DNA of 64,000 nt from Forficula auricularia (lineage: Eukaryota > Arthropoda > Insecta > Dermaptera > Forficulidae): the NCBI GenBank assembly GCA_024734495.1, contig JALMQS010000816.1, forward strand, positions 7,943,481 through 8,007,480, written 5' to 3'. Shown here one piece after another: positions 23,095 to 34,191 of the stretch. A program made the translations under genes and the position numbers. Below the pieces are notes generated by a model that made no database searches, was not told the origin of the DNA, and was given only the letters and a program-made list of their open reading frames with translations. The first letter of the stretch is position 1. Every line of letters begins with the position of its first letter.

Positions 23095-23345
23095 TTAAGG
23101 AATTTGGTGTTGGTACTTGGTGAAACATTTTTTAAAATTATTGGATAAAAAATACTTGGTAGGTTTCACATTAAGATATAAAAATAAAACGATATTATTT
23201 TTTGGAGAGACTTTAATCTCGATATATATATTGCGGGTGTCTAACCCATCTTCAGGAGCAACTCTCCAAAAAATAAATTCGTTTTATTTTTATATCTTAA
23301 TGTGAAACCTACCAAGTATTTTTTATCTAATAATTTTGAAAAATA
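23095..23345. mobile_element. Hammerhead palindrome with GGTGTTGGT tail
   Basis: A tail with AAGGAATTTGGTGTTGGT and GGTGAAACAT precedes inverted arms (TACTTGGTAGGTTTCACATT and its complement near 23306-23325). The minus strand of the centre carries a ribozyme motif. The same tail occurs at 49905-49945 and, inverted, at 54700-54745. Confidence 0.7.
23221..23255 (-). ncRNA. Hammerhead motif with GCAA in place of GAAA
   Basis: Minus strand: CTGAAGA, stem II GGGT/ACCC, then GCAA and a TATATATAT stem III ending in UC. Stem I begins with three pairs (CTC/GAG). The A13 to C change in the GAAA box should inactivate it. Confidence 0.6.
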
Positions 23346-23945
23346 CATGCCTTTTGAGTTGGTCTAAGACTAAAGTGACCAGATGTTTTACAATGGTATT
23401 TGGGAAATGGATCTATATATACCTATATAATTATTTTATAATCATATATCTATTGTAAACCATAATGGAATAAGAGCAGTCATAGATAAAATTAAAACAT
23501 CAACGAATAAAGATTTAATCACTCGGACTTTTCCGATGAAATATGAACTTTTTTCAATTAATTCATCATTTTGTGATATGTTAAAAAATTCGTATTGGAG
23601 AAATTGCACTTCAATTGCAATATAGCCTTAAACCAAAGATCCCTCATTTAACAGCTACAGCTCGTATAATGGGAGCCCCTGATATTTAGACAACTAAATT
23701 AGCAGATCAATTAAGGGTATGTCTAACCTAAAAAAAACATTTCCCCAATTTTTACTTTATCCAATGCGAAACGAATGATGACATTGGACAATAGAGAAAA
23801 ACTATGATTTTAAAGGGGAATATAGTTTTAGAACTCTTTCAATTAAATCAGTAATTAATTTTATTTATTTTCTTAGAAAAGACGGACTGGTAAGCGAAAT
23901 AAGTAGGTTATAATGAAAGGCAGTCAATAAATTATTTTATTCAAA

Positions 23946-23982
23946 TTCCGACGTTTCGGAGACTTTTTCTCTCCTTCTTCAG
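23946..23982 (-). ncRNA. Hammerhead motif, stem III damaged
   Basis: Minus strand: CTGAAGA, perfect stem II GGAGA/TCTCC, GAAAC, loop GTCG, then GAA where GUH is expected. The first two boxes are intact but the cleavage triplet is lost. Confidence 0.62.
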
Positions 23983-24016
23983 TGTATTGAATAGTTATTG
24001 AAAACTTAGTTAGTCC

Positions 24017-24050
24017 TGAAGGAGAGAAAAATTCTCCGAAAGGTCGGAAT
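24017..24050 (+). ncRNA. Decayed hammerhead motif
   Basis: The plus-strand partner has CTGAAG joined to GAGA with a short deletion, GAAAG in place of GAAAC, and GGAA at the cleavage site. Identified by position opposite the minus-strand copy. Confidence 0.5.
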
Positions 24051-24105
24051 TTGAATAAAATTTAAAATTTATGGACTGCCTTTCATTATAACCTATTTAT
24101 GAAGG

Positions 24106-25143
24106 CAGTAATGCTAGCCATCTGGTTTTGCTGTAGCCTAGCAAGCACATACATAATTATATTCCACATCAGCATGATCACAAAAGTCTTTTAAGACGGG
24201 CTTTAGTGTCGCTAAATCTCAACAACGACTTTGTAAAAATATAAATAATTAATCAATTTAATTTTTTTAATTGAAAAGACAAAATATTGTCCAATGTGGG
24301 ACAGTCCCAGCTAATGTGGGCGACTGTTCACTTTATCTAAGACTATAGGATACGTTTATTAAATAAACATTTATTATGAAGTAGCTAATGTTCTCTTTCG
24401 AACAATTCCAATTCATTTAAATTGGAAATGATATGAAACACTCTCTGTGACCTGATAAGAGTAGTTATCTATAATTTACAAGTTCAAATAAAGGGATAAT
24501 TTTATGTTTACGAGCTCTAATTTTAAAATTAAATCATAACAAGCCATATTGCCCACTCTATATTTTTTATTGATAGAACATGATTTCTAAAACACCCGGT
24601 GGCAGTTGGCGTTTGATTTTTGAGAAAAGTGGCTGTCTAGGAATTCTTTACTTAGTCTCGCCTTAAAACTCTCGAAATTTAGCCTTTCCAAAGAGCAAAT
24701 GAGGTATGGAGCCATGCATCCCAATGGTCAAGTCGTCCCCCTCCGAAGCCTGTTGACCACTTGAATCGCAAAGAGTTTATGTTAAAAGCTTCGTGAAGTG
24801 ATTTGTAAGTATCCTTGTTAGATGCAAATTATGTTTCCCATCACATCAAGCCAATAAAGCCTAATTGTCATTTGATATATAATTCATGGATAGACCTAGT
24901 TGACTATTTGTTATTTCAACTCGACTTTCAGGTCCTAATAACGAGAAATGAATCAGAAACTTCATAATCATAAATTGATTTCTCGTTACAAACTTGATAA
25001 TATATATATATTTTTTCTTAACTTGAGAGAACATTGAAATAATTTTATTAGTTAACGATTGAATACAATTGACAATAAAAAGAATTCTTCGATTCCATCT
25101 TGCATTTTAAAATATCTTTATATATATATAGGTATATATATAT
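24106..25143. other. Unassigned stretch upstream of the LTR element
   Basis: No repeat termini seen. The part at 24590-24860 is somewhat GC-richer and not repeated. It runs into a TA microsatellite at about 25120-25147, the target of the LTR element. Confidence 0.3.
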
Positions 25144-25147
25144 ATAT

Positions 25148-27705
25148 TGTGACGAAACAGGCTTTATTATTAATTAATTTTGTATAATTGTAATATTTTT
25201 TTATTTTTTTGAATGACAATTCAAAGTGACATATGATTTATTATTTGAATTTATATCGAAAAGTGAACTTGATGGACATCTATTGGGAAACAAGTACTAA
25301 TTAAAATCTAAGACTGATTTGTGCCGCCATCAACGGCTAATTGGGTAATTAGGTCACCCAGGTAGCGTGCAAGTAGACTGCCCTGAAAATGAACTCGTCC
25401 TCTTTGGCCTACGACCTTGATCCGAGACGCACGTGGATTACTGACCTAATCAAAACCCCATCTGTGATAGTTAAAAATCCAAGTATATCTGGAACAATCT
25501 AACGTTTTATTGTAATATCAAGTGTTCAGTGAAAACATCTTGTGATTCTATATCATGTGCGATTGATATTTTCAAGAAAATAGCTGTGATCTGGGAGTTA
25601 TCCAAAATTCAAGCCTGCCGGTCGCGTGGAAGTGCTGTTCAGTGGTTCCAGATGCAGTGATTCGAATAGATAAGTACTTGGTACATTCTTTGATGAATGA
25701 ACTTAATTAACTATTAAATTATAATAGGCAGAGAGCACAATCTTGACCCTAAGGTACTAACTTACCATAAGTAAGCCTAGAGTCGGATTGAATAAAATCA
25801 ACAATTTACCAGGTTCACGTCAATAATCCATTTGAAATTAATTATTAAGTTGTAAATGATATGTTAATGAATAGCCTATAATTGGAGGTATAATTAAAGA
25901 AATTAATACAATTATGTTGGTTTCCGGAAGTAGCTTTAAATAAAGATACAAGTAAATATGAACACAATATATTAGTTTGAATGGGTATCGAGCCAAAACA
26001 CAGAATTAATTTTATATAATTAATCAATAATTTAAATTCAGTAAATTTTCTATCAATTTAATTAATATAAATTTTCTTGAAATCCTAGAACAGAGTCAAA
26101 ATGGCGTCCCACATTAATAATCTAGGGTATCTGATCTAATTAACCAGCGGATTGCTAAATAGTAATTATAAACTAGCGTCACTGATACCGCCCACTCTTG
26201 AACATTTGATTTCAGTGAAGTGCCCGGTTCCCCTGACGAGGGATAAGGAAGCTCTCCTCTAATCAGCTGACTAGCTAGATTGGAAATATAGTCACAATCA
26301 CGCATGGTACAGACGGATGACCCGGAAATCTTGAAGGAGCCAAAACCACATCTGTATCTAAGAGATATTCAAATTTTAAAAAATAATTTAATTTATATTT
26401 TCCATAAAAAATATTAATAATAAAGTAACTTAATATTTAAATAACCTACCCTTATTAAAGGGGATAAATTAATTTCCCACATGTGTTTGGGGCGAAAAGC
26501 CTATTTCAGCTAATGTTATTGATATAAAATTAATTATATAAAGAAAAAAAAATAAATAAAATAAAAATCATTTCTTTTTAATATAATAAGTAAACATTAG
26601 AATCAAATTTCTCGGAACTTGAAAACAACAAATCAAGTCAGATGACCAATATATTTTATGTTTCTTTAGTTAAACAAACCAATAATAATTAATAATAATA
26701 AGCCAAATATATGAACCTGAATTGTTTTAAATTAAATTAAAATATAAATAAACCTAACAAGTAAATAATAAGACTAATTAAAAGAAATAAGTCATTATAA
26801 TTTAATTAATTTGATAAATATAAAACTGATTGATAAGATTTATTTATAAACAAAATAATTAATTCGAATTTGTTGATATAAAATTTAGAAGTAAAATAAA
26901 TAATCATTGTATTAAAATTGTCAAAACTTCATAGAAGAAATTTGAACTTTAAATTTTATTATTAATTTCAAACTAAGTTTTTTATTTAAGAAAATTTAAA
27001 TACAACTCAATTATAACAAACAAATCAATTTATCGTAATTTCATCAAGATTAACCTTTTGTTTAATTTATTAATTTTCACGAAAGAAATTAAATGCTATT
27101 AATTATAAACAAACAAAAGAAACCTTTTTTAGTAATATCAATAAAACTAATTTCATAAATTTTAATTAACTCATTTGAATTTGTTTTTTGAAATAAACCA
27201 GAGTCCATTACAATTAAGCTTTTCTTTCAGCATCCGATCGCAGGTAATTTTGTCACTCTCATTCAGGCGATTTTTTTGAATTTTTGCGGTGTTTATCTTA
27301 TCGCTTCTTTGCAACAACAACAACAACCGGATTATAGCTTAAGTCATTTCAGGCATAGTATCCTCACATCCAATAGGAAGGTCAACCAGCGAGTAGGTCA
27401 GGTCGGGAAACAACATCTTAGGCGATTAAAGTCGCAACACTTAGCGAAGCAGATCACCAATTTACCACCTTAAATTTCAGCATTGCGACTTTAATAAGAT
27501 TAGCCCTTTTAGAGGACTAATCTTGTCTTTATTTTTCGATACTCTCCCTGAGTTACATCTGCTCGTAAACTAATCAGTTGCTACAACTTGCTCAATATTG
27601 TCGAATTGTCAATATTGAGGGAGAGTGTGGCAATTGGTAAGTTAGAGCGCAAATCGGGCGAAACAAAACTTACTTATTTAAGTTTTGTAAGTCCAATTTG
27701 TCACA
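25148..27705 (+). repeat. 5' LTR, 2558 bp
   Basis: Starts TGTGACGAAACAGG and ends AATTTGTCACA. It is unusually long for an insect Gypsy element. Promoter and poly(A) signals should lie inside it; I cannot fix them by eye. Small ORFs on its minus strand occur identically in the other LTR and are not called. Confidence 0.92.
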
Positions 27706-27707
27706 TT

Positions 27708-27731
27708 TGGTGGAGGTGCTGGGATTGAGCC
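27708..27731 (+). promoter_or_regulatory. Primer binding site, tRNA-Ala-like
   Basis: Two bases after the LTR the sequence reads TGGTGGAGGTGCTGGGATTG and continues AGCC. Its complement ends ..CACCTCCACCA and resembles the 3' end and T-arm of an insect tRNA-Ala as I remember it (GCATCTCCACCA), with a few differences. TGG is the expected start of a primer site. The match extending into the T-arm is unusual. Confidence 0.7.
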
Positions 27732-27781
27732 AGCAGGCAAGAAATTGCATAGTAGGCAAATTAGAACTAGCAATTAACGAA

Positions 27782-28882
27782 ATGGCAGGCAATAAAGGAG
27801 AGATGGAACAAATGACGCCAGAATTTATACAACGGGTATTACAAAGGTTTCAACAAATGAACGAAAAGTTGCAACAACAAAGTAAAATAGACGAAACGAA
27901 TTTCAAAGATATAAAAGAAAACTTTCGAACCATGAATGAGAAGTTACAACAACGAGATGAAATAGTGCAACAACTGAACAATACTTTAGGAGTGAAATTT
28001 CAACAAGTAGAGAGGCAGTTGCATCGACAAAGGCAACATATGCAACAACAAACTCAAACAAGCGAAACGAGTTTGCAAGCCATAAATAACTTGAATGAAA
28101 AGTTTCAACGGCAAAACACAACAAATGAAAGGAATTTCCAAGCTATGAAAAATAACTTTCAAGCCATAAACGGGAAACTGAGTTATCAGATAGACATAAT
28201 AAAAGAAATAAACACGAGTTTTGGACCGCAATTAAAAGTCGATGAAAGGAGAACGGTAGTGCCAAACTATGCAGTTACCTCAATGATAGATAACGAAATG
28301 GAAGAGGTAGAAAGTTTACCTACATTTGAATATGAAGTAGTAACAGCTAATATGGTGACAGAACCACTGTCAGAAGTTGACAAAACAATAACGGTAACGC
28401 AAATATCTACTGCTACCTCTGTAATAGCAACATTGAGTCCAAATCCAATAACAACACATCATAGAATGGGAGGCATTAACCTCGAATCAGACAAGAAAAT
28501 GACGGAAACTATCAAAACTAATGAAACAATAATCACTAGAAAGAAAAGGAGAAAGGCCAAACTAAATAAAAGGGGGGTTAAATTTAAAATGAAGATAAAA
28601 AATAGAAAATTTTTAAACGGGAAAAAGAACAAAATTATAAAGAAACGAACAGGACATACCACTCGGAAACGGACCCGATCCAATTCCAGTGATTTGATAA
28701 CGACCGAGACCCTCGAATCCCCAAAACCCGGGGAACTAGCGGGAAATTTTTTTTTACAATATAGGGTAGCCGAGGTGTTACCAAACGCCTATCGACAAGA
28801 ACATGAGAGTGGGAGACAAATAGGGACGTTCAATGTTAGAAGCTTAAAACCATATCATTCACCAATAACTGAATTAAATTAA
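27782..28882 (+). CDS. Gag-like coiled-coil protein fused to Pol C-terminal remnant
   Basis: This 366-residue ORF is the only long reading frame of the LTR element. I chose the ATG at 27782 (context GAAATGG); the frame is open upstream into the primer site but with no earlier ATG. Residues of about 10-165 are Gln/Asn/Glu-rich with repeated heptad-like units (MNEKLQQ, NEKFQRQ), predicting a long coiled coil as in a Gag. Residues of about 170-240 are acidic and Thr-rich. Residues of about 245-305 are very basic (RKKRRKAKLNKR, KKNKIIKKR) and could bind RNA or act as a nuclear signal. Residues of about 321-366 include YRVAEVLPNAYR, GTFNVRSLKPYHSP, which match the end of a Gypsy-type integrase/Pol (the GPY/F-type module and the final RSLKPYH motif). 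Inference: a deletion removed protease, RT, RNase H and the integrase core and left Gag and the Pol tail in one frame. There is no CCHC knuckle. Its function is unknown; packaging of the element RNA is possible. Confidence 0.8.
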   Translation: MAGNKGEMEQMTPEFIQRVLQRFQQMNEKLQQQSKIDETNFKDIKENFRTMNEKLQQRDEIVQQLNNTLGVKFQQVERQLHRQRQHMQQQTQTSETSLQAINNLNEKFQRQNTTNERNFQAMKNNFQAINGKLSYQIDIIKEINTSFGPQLKVDERRTVVPNYAVTSMIDNEMEEVESLPTFEYEVVTANMVTEPLSEVDKTITVTQISTATSVIATLSPNPITTHHRMGGINLESDKKMTETIKTNETIITRKKRRKAKLNKRGVKFKMKIKNRKFLNGKKNKIIKKRTGHTTRKRTRSNSSDLITTETLESPKPGELAGNFFLQYRVAEVLPNAYRQEHESGRQIGTFNVRSLKPYHSPITELN

Positions 28883-30325
28883 TAGTTGAATGTGGTCTTT
28901 AGATTAAAGGGGAGGCTCAGCCCCAACTTCACATTCCTTTGAGTATCATAAGTAATAACACCTTATTAGAACGAGACGTGACAGACGATCGTCCCTATTG
29001 AATGACTAAATTTGACCTAAAAACGACAAACGGACATGTTCTGTGAAAGTGTAACAAAGGTGAAGAGATTTGTAAATACGTTCGTACTAACACTAGATTA
29101 AGTACTTACCCTTAATTTAGCCTAAGTTCGTTCGTACTAAACCTTAGACCTAAGTTACTAACGACTAAAACTTGTAAATGCGTTATTATCACTAACCTTA
29201 GTTATAAGATAACATAGAATAAGCGCGTTCATACTAATCTAGGTACTAAGCAACTAATAACTCCATCTATTAGAAAAAGAAGCCCTTAATGTTACACCGG
29301 ACCAGAACGACAGACAAAATGACCTTCGGACAAAAGTTCGAATTATTTGGGAAACAAAAATTAGAATCATTAGCAAACATTGCATTAATTGGGATTGGGG
29401 GGGGGAAAAGGTTTTGCCATGAAACAATTAATAATAATTGGGGGGGGTTTTTATTAAAAACCCAAAACACAGGTCTTAAAATTAACAACTTGAAAAGCTC
29501 AGTAGGATCCAAATACCTAATGATAAATTGTGTCACAGATCGCCAAGTCGTAACTGTACCACCTAGGATATAGGCCATCATCTACAAATGCCAAATAGAT
29601 TATCTATGGTTTGGTGTCGCTAGTGAGAATCTCCGAATTGTCTTTAGTGTGAATTGTGGAGGCTGAAGATATGAAATGATCTGTTTAGTGCGCGGTACCC
29701 TGGTCCAGCATTGATAGGGAATAGTGAAGCAGTAGGTGACATTCAGTGCCACTAGCTAGTAGCAGAGAAATGGAAACGAATTGAAAAAAGGAAAAGGAAT
29801 TAAATGTTGTGGTTTCTAAGGAAATACTGGGTTACGACCCTAAACTGAATGATCAATCCAAAAAGTAGCAGTAACGATTCTGTATTAGTGTGGGATTGGC
29901 CGAGATGACCAGCCTGAATGGTTATTTTGTGTAATAGGCTAAAGCCGTTTGAACTGGGATAGTGCTGGAAGGACTCATGTGCGGGATGGGATCGTGTTAG
30001 TCGATTGGTAGCCGTAGTGTGCCCTGAAATGATTATGAGTGGAAGTGACAGAAGCGAGCGGATCTGAAAGAGAGGTTTGGGGATAAATTTTGTAATAGAT
30101 AATTGGATTTTGCACAACATAATTTGAATGGGAAGGGGGGAATTAAATGATTAATATGAAAGGGAAAATCACCCTGGTTATAATTTTTTTTGTTTTTATT
30201 ACAAGAACGGCAAAAGGCCACATTAGATTTAAGAAAACTAGTGAACCAAAAAGTGCACTAGTGAGAATAAAGTTCAAATCACTTCTGTAAAGTTCAGAAA
30301 TCGAATAGAAGAATATTCGATCCCT
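28883..30325 (+). other. Non-coding 3' internal region of the LTR element
   Basis: About 1.4 kb without a convincing ORF. A 94-residue frame (29289-29573) rich in Gly/Asn from G-runs is not recognisable. It may be a decayed env-like or untranslated region; no signal peptide or membrane segment can be supported. Confidence 0.45.
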
Positions 30326-30337
30326 GAAGGGGGGGAA
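30326..30337 (+). promoter_or_regulatory. Polypurine tract
   Basis: GAAGGGGGGGAA lies directly against the first base of the 3' LTR (TGTGACG). This is the expected primer for plus-strand DNA synthesis of an LTR retrotransposon. Confidence 0.9.
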
Positions 30338-32895
30338 TGTGACGAAACAGGCTTTATTATTAATTAATTTTGTATAATTGTAATATTTTTTTATTTTTTT
30401 TGAATGACAATTCAAAGTGACATATGATTTATTATTTGAATTTATATCGAAAAGTGAACTTGATGGACATCTATTGGGAAACAAGTACTAATTAAAATCT
30501 AAGACTGATTTGTGCCGCCATCAACGGCTAATTGGGTAATTAGGTCACCCAGGTAGCGTGCAAGTAGACTGCCCTGAAAATGAACTCGTCCTCTTTGGCC
30601 TACGACCTTGATCCGAGACGCACGTGGATTACTGACCTAATCAAAACCCCATCTGTGATAGTTAAAAATCCAAGTATATCTGGAACAATCTAACGTTTTA
30701 TTGTAATATCAAGTGTTCAGTGAAAACATCTTGTGATTCTATATCATGTGCGATTGATATTTTCAAGAAAATAGCTGTGATCTGGGAGTTATCCAAAATT
30801 CAAGCCTGCCGGTCGCGTGGAAGTGCTGTTCAGTGGTTCCAGATGCAGTGATTCGAATAGATAAGTACTTGGTACATTCTTTGATGAATGAACTTAATTA
30901 ACTATTAAATTATAATAGGCAGAGAGCACAATCTTGACCCTAAGGTACTAACTTACCATAAGTAAGCCTAGAGTCGGATTGAATAAAATCAACAATTTAC
31001 CAGGTTCACGTCAATAATCCATTTGAAATTAATTATTAAGTTGTAAATGATATGTTAATGAATAGCCTATAATTGGAGGTATAATTAAAGAAATTAATAC
31101 AATTATGTTGGTTTCCGGAAGTAGCTTTAAATAAAGATACAAGTAAATATGAACACAATATATTAGTTTGAATGGGTATCGAGCCAAAACACAGAATTAA
31201 TTTTATATAATTAATCAATAATTTAAATTCAGTAAATTTTCTATCAATTTAATTAATATAAATTTTCTTGAAATCCTAGAACAGAGTCAAAATGGCGTCC
31301 CACATTAATAATCTAGGGTATCTGATCTAATTAACCAGCGGATTGCTAAATAGTAATTATAAACTAGCGTCACTGATACCGCCCACTCTTGAACATTTGA
31401 TTTCAGTGAAGTGCCCGGTTCCCCTGAAGAGGGATAAGGAAGCTCTCCTCTAATCAGCTGACTAGCTAGATTGGAAATATAGTCACAATCACGCATGGTA
31501 CAGACGGATGACCCGGAAATCTTGAAGGAGCCAAAACCACATCTGTATCTAAGAGATATTCAAATTTTAAAAATAATTTAATTTATATTTTCCATAAAAA
31601 ATATTAATAATAAAGTAACTTAATATTTAAATAACCTACCCTTATTAAAGGGGATAAATTAATTTCCCACATGTGTTTGGGGCGAAAAGCCTATTTCAGC
31701 TAATGTTATTGATATAAAATTAATTATATAAAAAAAAAAAAATAAATAAAATAAAAATCATTTCTTTTTAATATAATAAGTAAACATTAGAATCAAATTT
31801 CTCGGAACTTGAAAACAACAAATCAAGTCAGATGACCAATATATTTTATGTTTCTTTAGTTAAACAAACCAATAATAATTAATAATAATAAGCCAAATAT
31901 ATGAACCTGAATTGTTTTAAATTAAATTAAAATATAAATAAACCTAACAAGTAAATAATAAGACTAATTAAAAGAAATAAGTCATTATAATTTAATTAAT
32001 TTGATAAATATAAAACTGATTGATAAGATTTATTTATAAACAAAATAATTAATTCGAATTTGTTGATATAAAATTTAGAAGTAAAATAAATAATCATTGT
32101 ATTAAAATTGTCAAAACTTCATAGAAGAAATTTGAACTTTAAATTTTATTATTAATTTCAAACTAAGTTTTTTATTTAAGAAAATTTAAATACAACTCAA
32201 TTATAACAAACAAATCAATTTATCGTAATTTCATAAAGATTAACCTTTTGTTTAATTTATTAATTTTCACGAAAGAAATTAAATGCTATTAATTATAAAC
32301 AAACAAAAGAAACCTTTTTAGTAATATCAATAAAACTAATTTCATAAATTTTAATTAACTCATTTGAATTTGTTTTTTGAAATAAACCAGAGTCCATTAC
32401 AATTAAGCTTTTCTTTCAGCATCCGATCGCAGGTAATTTTGTCACTCTCATTCAGGCGATGTTTTTGAATTTTTGCGGTGTTTATCTTATCGCTTCTTTG
32501 CAACAACAACAACAACCGGATTATAGCTTAAGTCATTTCAGGCATAGTATCCTCACATCCAATAGGAAGGTCAACCAGCGAGTAGGTCAGGTCGGGAAAC
32601 AACATCTTAGGCGATTAAAGTCGTAACACTTAGCGAAGCAGATCACCAATTTACCACCTTAAATTTCAGCATTGCGACTTTAATAAGATTAGCCCTTTTA
32701 GAGGACTAATCTTGTCTTTATTTTTTCGATACTCTCCCTGAGTTACATCTGCTCGTAAACTAATCAGTTGCTACAACTTGCTCAATATTGTCGAATTGTC
32801 AATATTGAGGGAGAGTGTGGCAATTGGTAAGTTAGAGCGCAAATCGGGCGAAACAAAACTTACTTATTTAAGTTTTGTAAGTCCAATTTGTCACA
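30338..32895 (+). repeat. 3' LTR, 2558 bp
   Basis: Same length and ends as the 5' LTR. Visible differences include C to A in GACGAGGG/GAAGAGGG (31437), C to A in TCAAG/TAAAG, T to G in GATTTTT/GATGTTT (32461), C to T in GTCGC/GTCGT, and single-base changes in A- and T-runs. Confidence 0.92.
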
Positions 32896-33507
32896 ATATA
32901 TATATATTTTCTTTTTTCATAATCGGTTTTCTGTTTCGAAGAGTAGGAATCTTGTTTTAAAAGAAGTGGAGTGCAAGGCGGATTTGAAATTGAAATTAAT
33001 AACTATTAATGAATCCATTACAATACAAACACATAAACAATTTCTCTCTCTATCTCTCTATCATATATATATAACAAAAAAAGATACAGAATGTAGCAGT
33101 TTTATATTATAAATAATTTAGGACACGAATGTGCACATAATTCATTCGAATTTACATTTATGGTAAAATTCAATTTTAGTGTGTCCATATTTCTTGTTAA
33201 AATTTTTTTATATGATTTTATGGAAATATTATTATCTATAGTCGATATTGTAAATTAGGAAAACATAACCAGAAATTTAAATAAAAATTCAAGTGAGAGC
33301 ATGATAATGTTTGTAATATATTTTAAAATTACCAATCACATTCTCAATTTTTTTTAGGATAAAAAGTTAGAATAATATGAAAGTAATGTAGGTATAGGTA
33401 TTTATTAATATAAAAATCTTAAAGTAAAAGTTATGCTAAATACAATTTTTATTAGATTTTCGTGGATTGCAATTACATAATATATAGTAGTACATATATG
33501 TATAGTA

Positions 33508-34189
33508 GAGTGGTTCTTATTTTATAAGTATGTGGAGATCAACGGGACAACCCTGAAACTTGTTCGTATAGATGAAAATCTAATAACTGTAGATTTTATC
33601 GAAGATCGCGTAACCGAGCCATAGCCCTCTAAAGTTTGGAAAAATCGGTTTATTCCCTATTTTTCATTTGGTGCACCTTAATATTAAACGGTCTCCCCAA
33701 ATGGCCAAATATTATATCAATAGAGGACGTTAATACGAATCCAAAACTGTTTATTTAATGAAATTGGATTAGAATTGACAAAGTTATGAATTTTTTAGTT
33801 ACATCATATTTGTATACTTCAAAATTTTATACATTTTCTAGATATCATTTTATTAAAATTCGAGCGATAGTCTTCAATGGTTAATAATAAAAACTCCGTC
33901 AATTTTAGTCAATAGACAAATAAATCAATAAATAAACATGTTTTGGATTCGTATAAACGTCCTCTGTCGATATAATAGTTGACCATTTGAGAAGACCGTT
34001 TAATATTAGGGTGGACCAAAATGAAAAAACCTACTTTTTCAAACTTTAGAGGGCTAGGGCTAGGTTACGCGATGTTCGATATTGCTCAAAATTTACAGTT
34101 ATTAGTTATTTATCTATAGGAACAAGTTTCCGGGTTGTCCCATTGATTTTCGCATAATTTTAAATTTCCCTTATACGCTAAAACCACTC
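33508..34189. mobile_element. Foldback MITE with GAGTGGTT ends at TA
   Basis: The ends are GAGTGGTT and AACCACTC, each abutted by TA (33506-33507 and 34190-34191). The arms match over about 300 bp each with moderate divergence, e.g. ACGGGACAACCC against its counterpart, and GAGGACGTTAATACGAATCC against the counterpart near 33940-33965. TA duplication suggests a Tc1-mariner helper. 682 bp, non-coding. Confidence 0.72.
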
Positions 34190-34191
34190 TA

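Larger units (their letters stand above)
23885..24105. mobile_element. Palindromic hammerhead element
   Basis: Inverted arms AGGTTATAATGAAAGGCAGTC and its complement enclose two ribozyme motifs, the minus one at 23946-23982 and a more decayed plus one at 24017-24050. The inner sequence is close to the element at 3722-3957 (CCGACGTTTCGG). Confidence 0.72.
25148..32895 (+). mobile_element. Non-autonomous LTR retrotransposon (Gypsy-type derivative)
   Basis: Two 2558-bp direct repeats enclose 2632 bp of internal DNA. The LTRs begin TGTGACG and end GTCACA, so their tips are inverted repeats of the TG..CA type. The element sits in a TA microsatellite, with ATAT on both sides (25144-25147 and 32896-32899) as a plausible 4-bp duplication. 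A tRNA-like primer site follows the 5' LTR and a polypurine tract precedes the 3' LTR. The LTRs differ at only about five substitutions and a handful of single-base indels, so the insertion is recent. The interior has one long ORF and no protease, RT, RNase H or integrase core. It would need enzymes from a related autonomous element. Confidence 0.92.

Noticed and set aside
25845..26305. Minus-strand ORFs in the LTR
   Set aside because: They occur identically in the second LTR, are short and have no domain.
27698..27781. TTG-initiated start of the Gag-like ORF
   Set aside because: The extra 28 codons begin at a non-ATG codon and run through the primer binding site; the ATG at 27782 has better context.
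28883..30325. env-like gene in the LTR element
   Set aside because: No ORF with a signal peptide or membrane anchor; frames are short and shaped by G- and A-runs.
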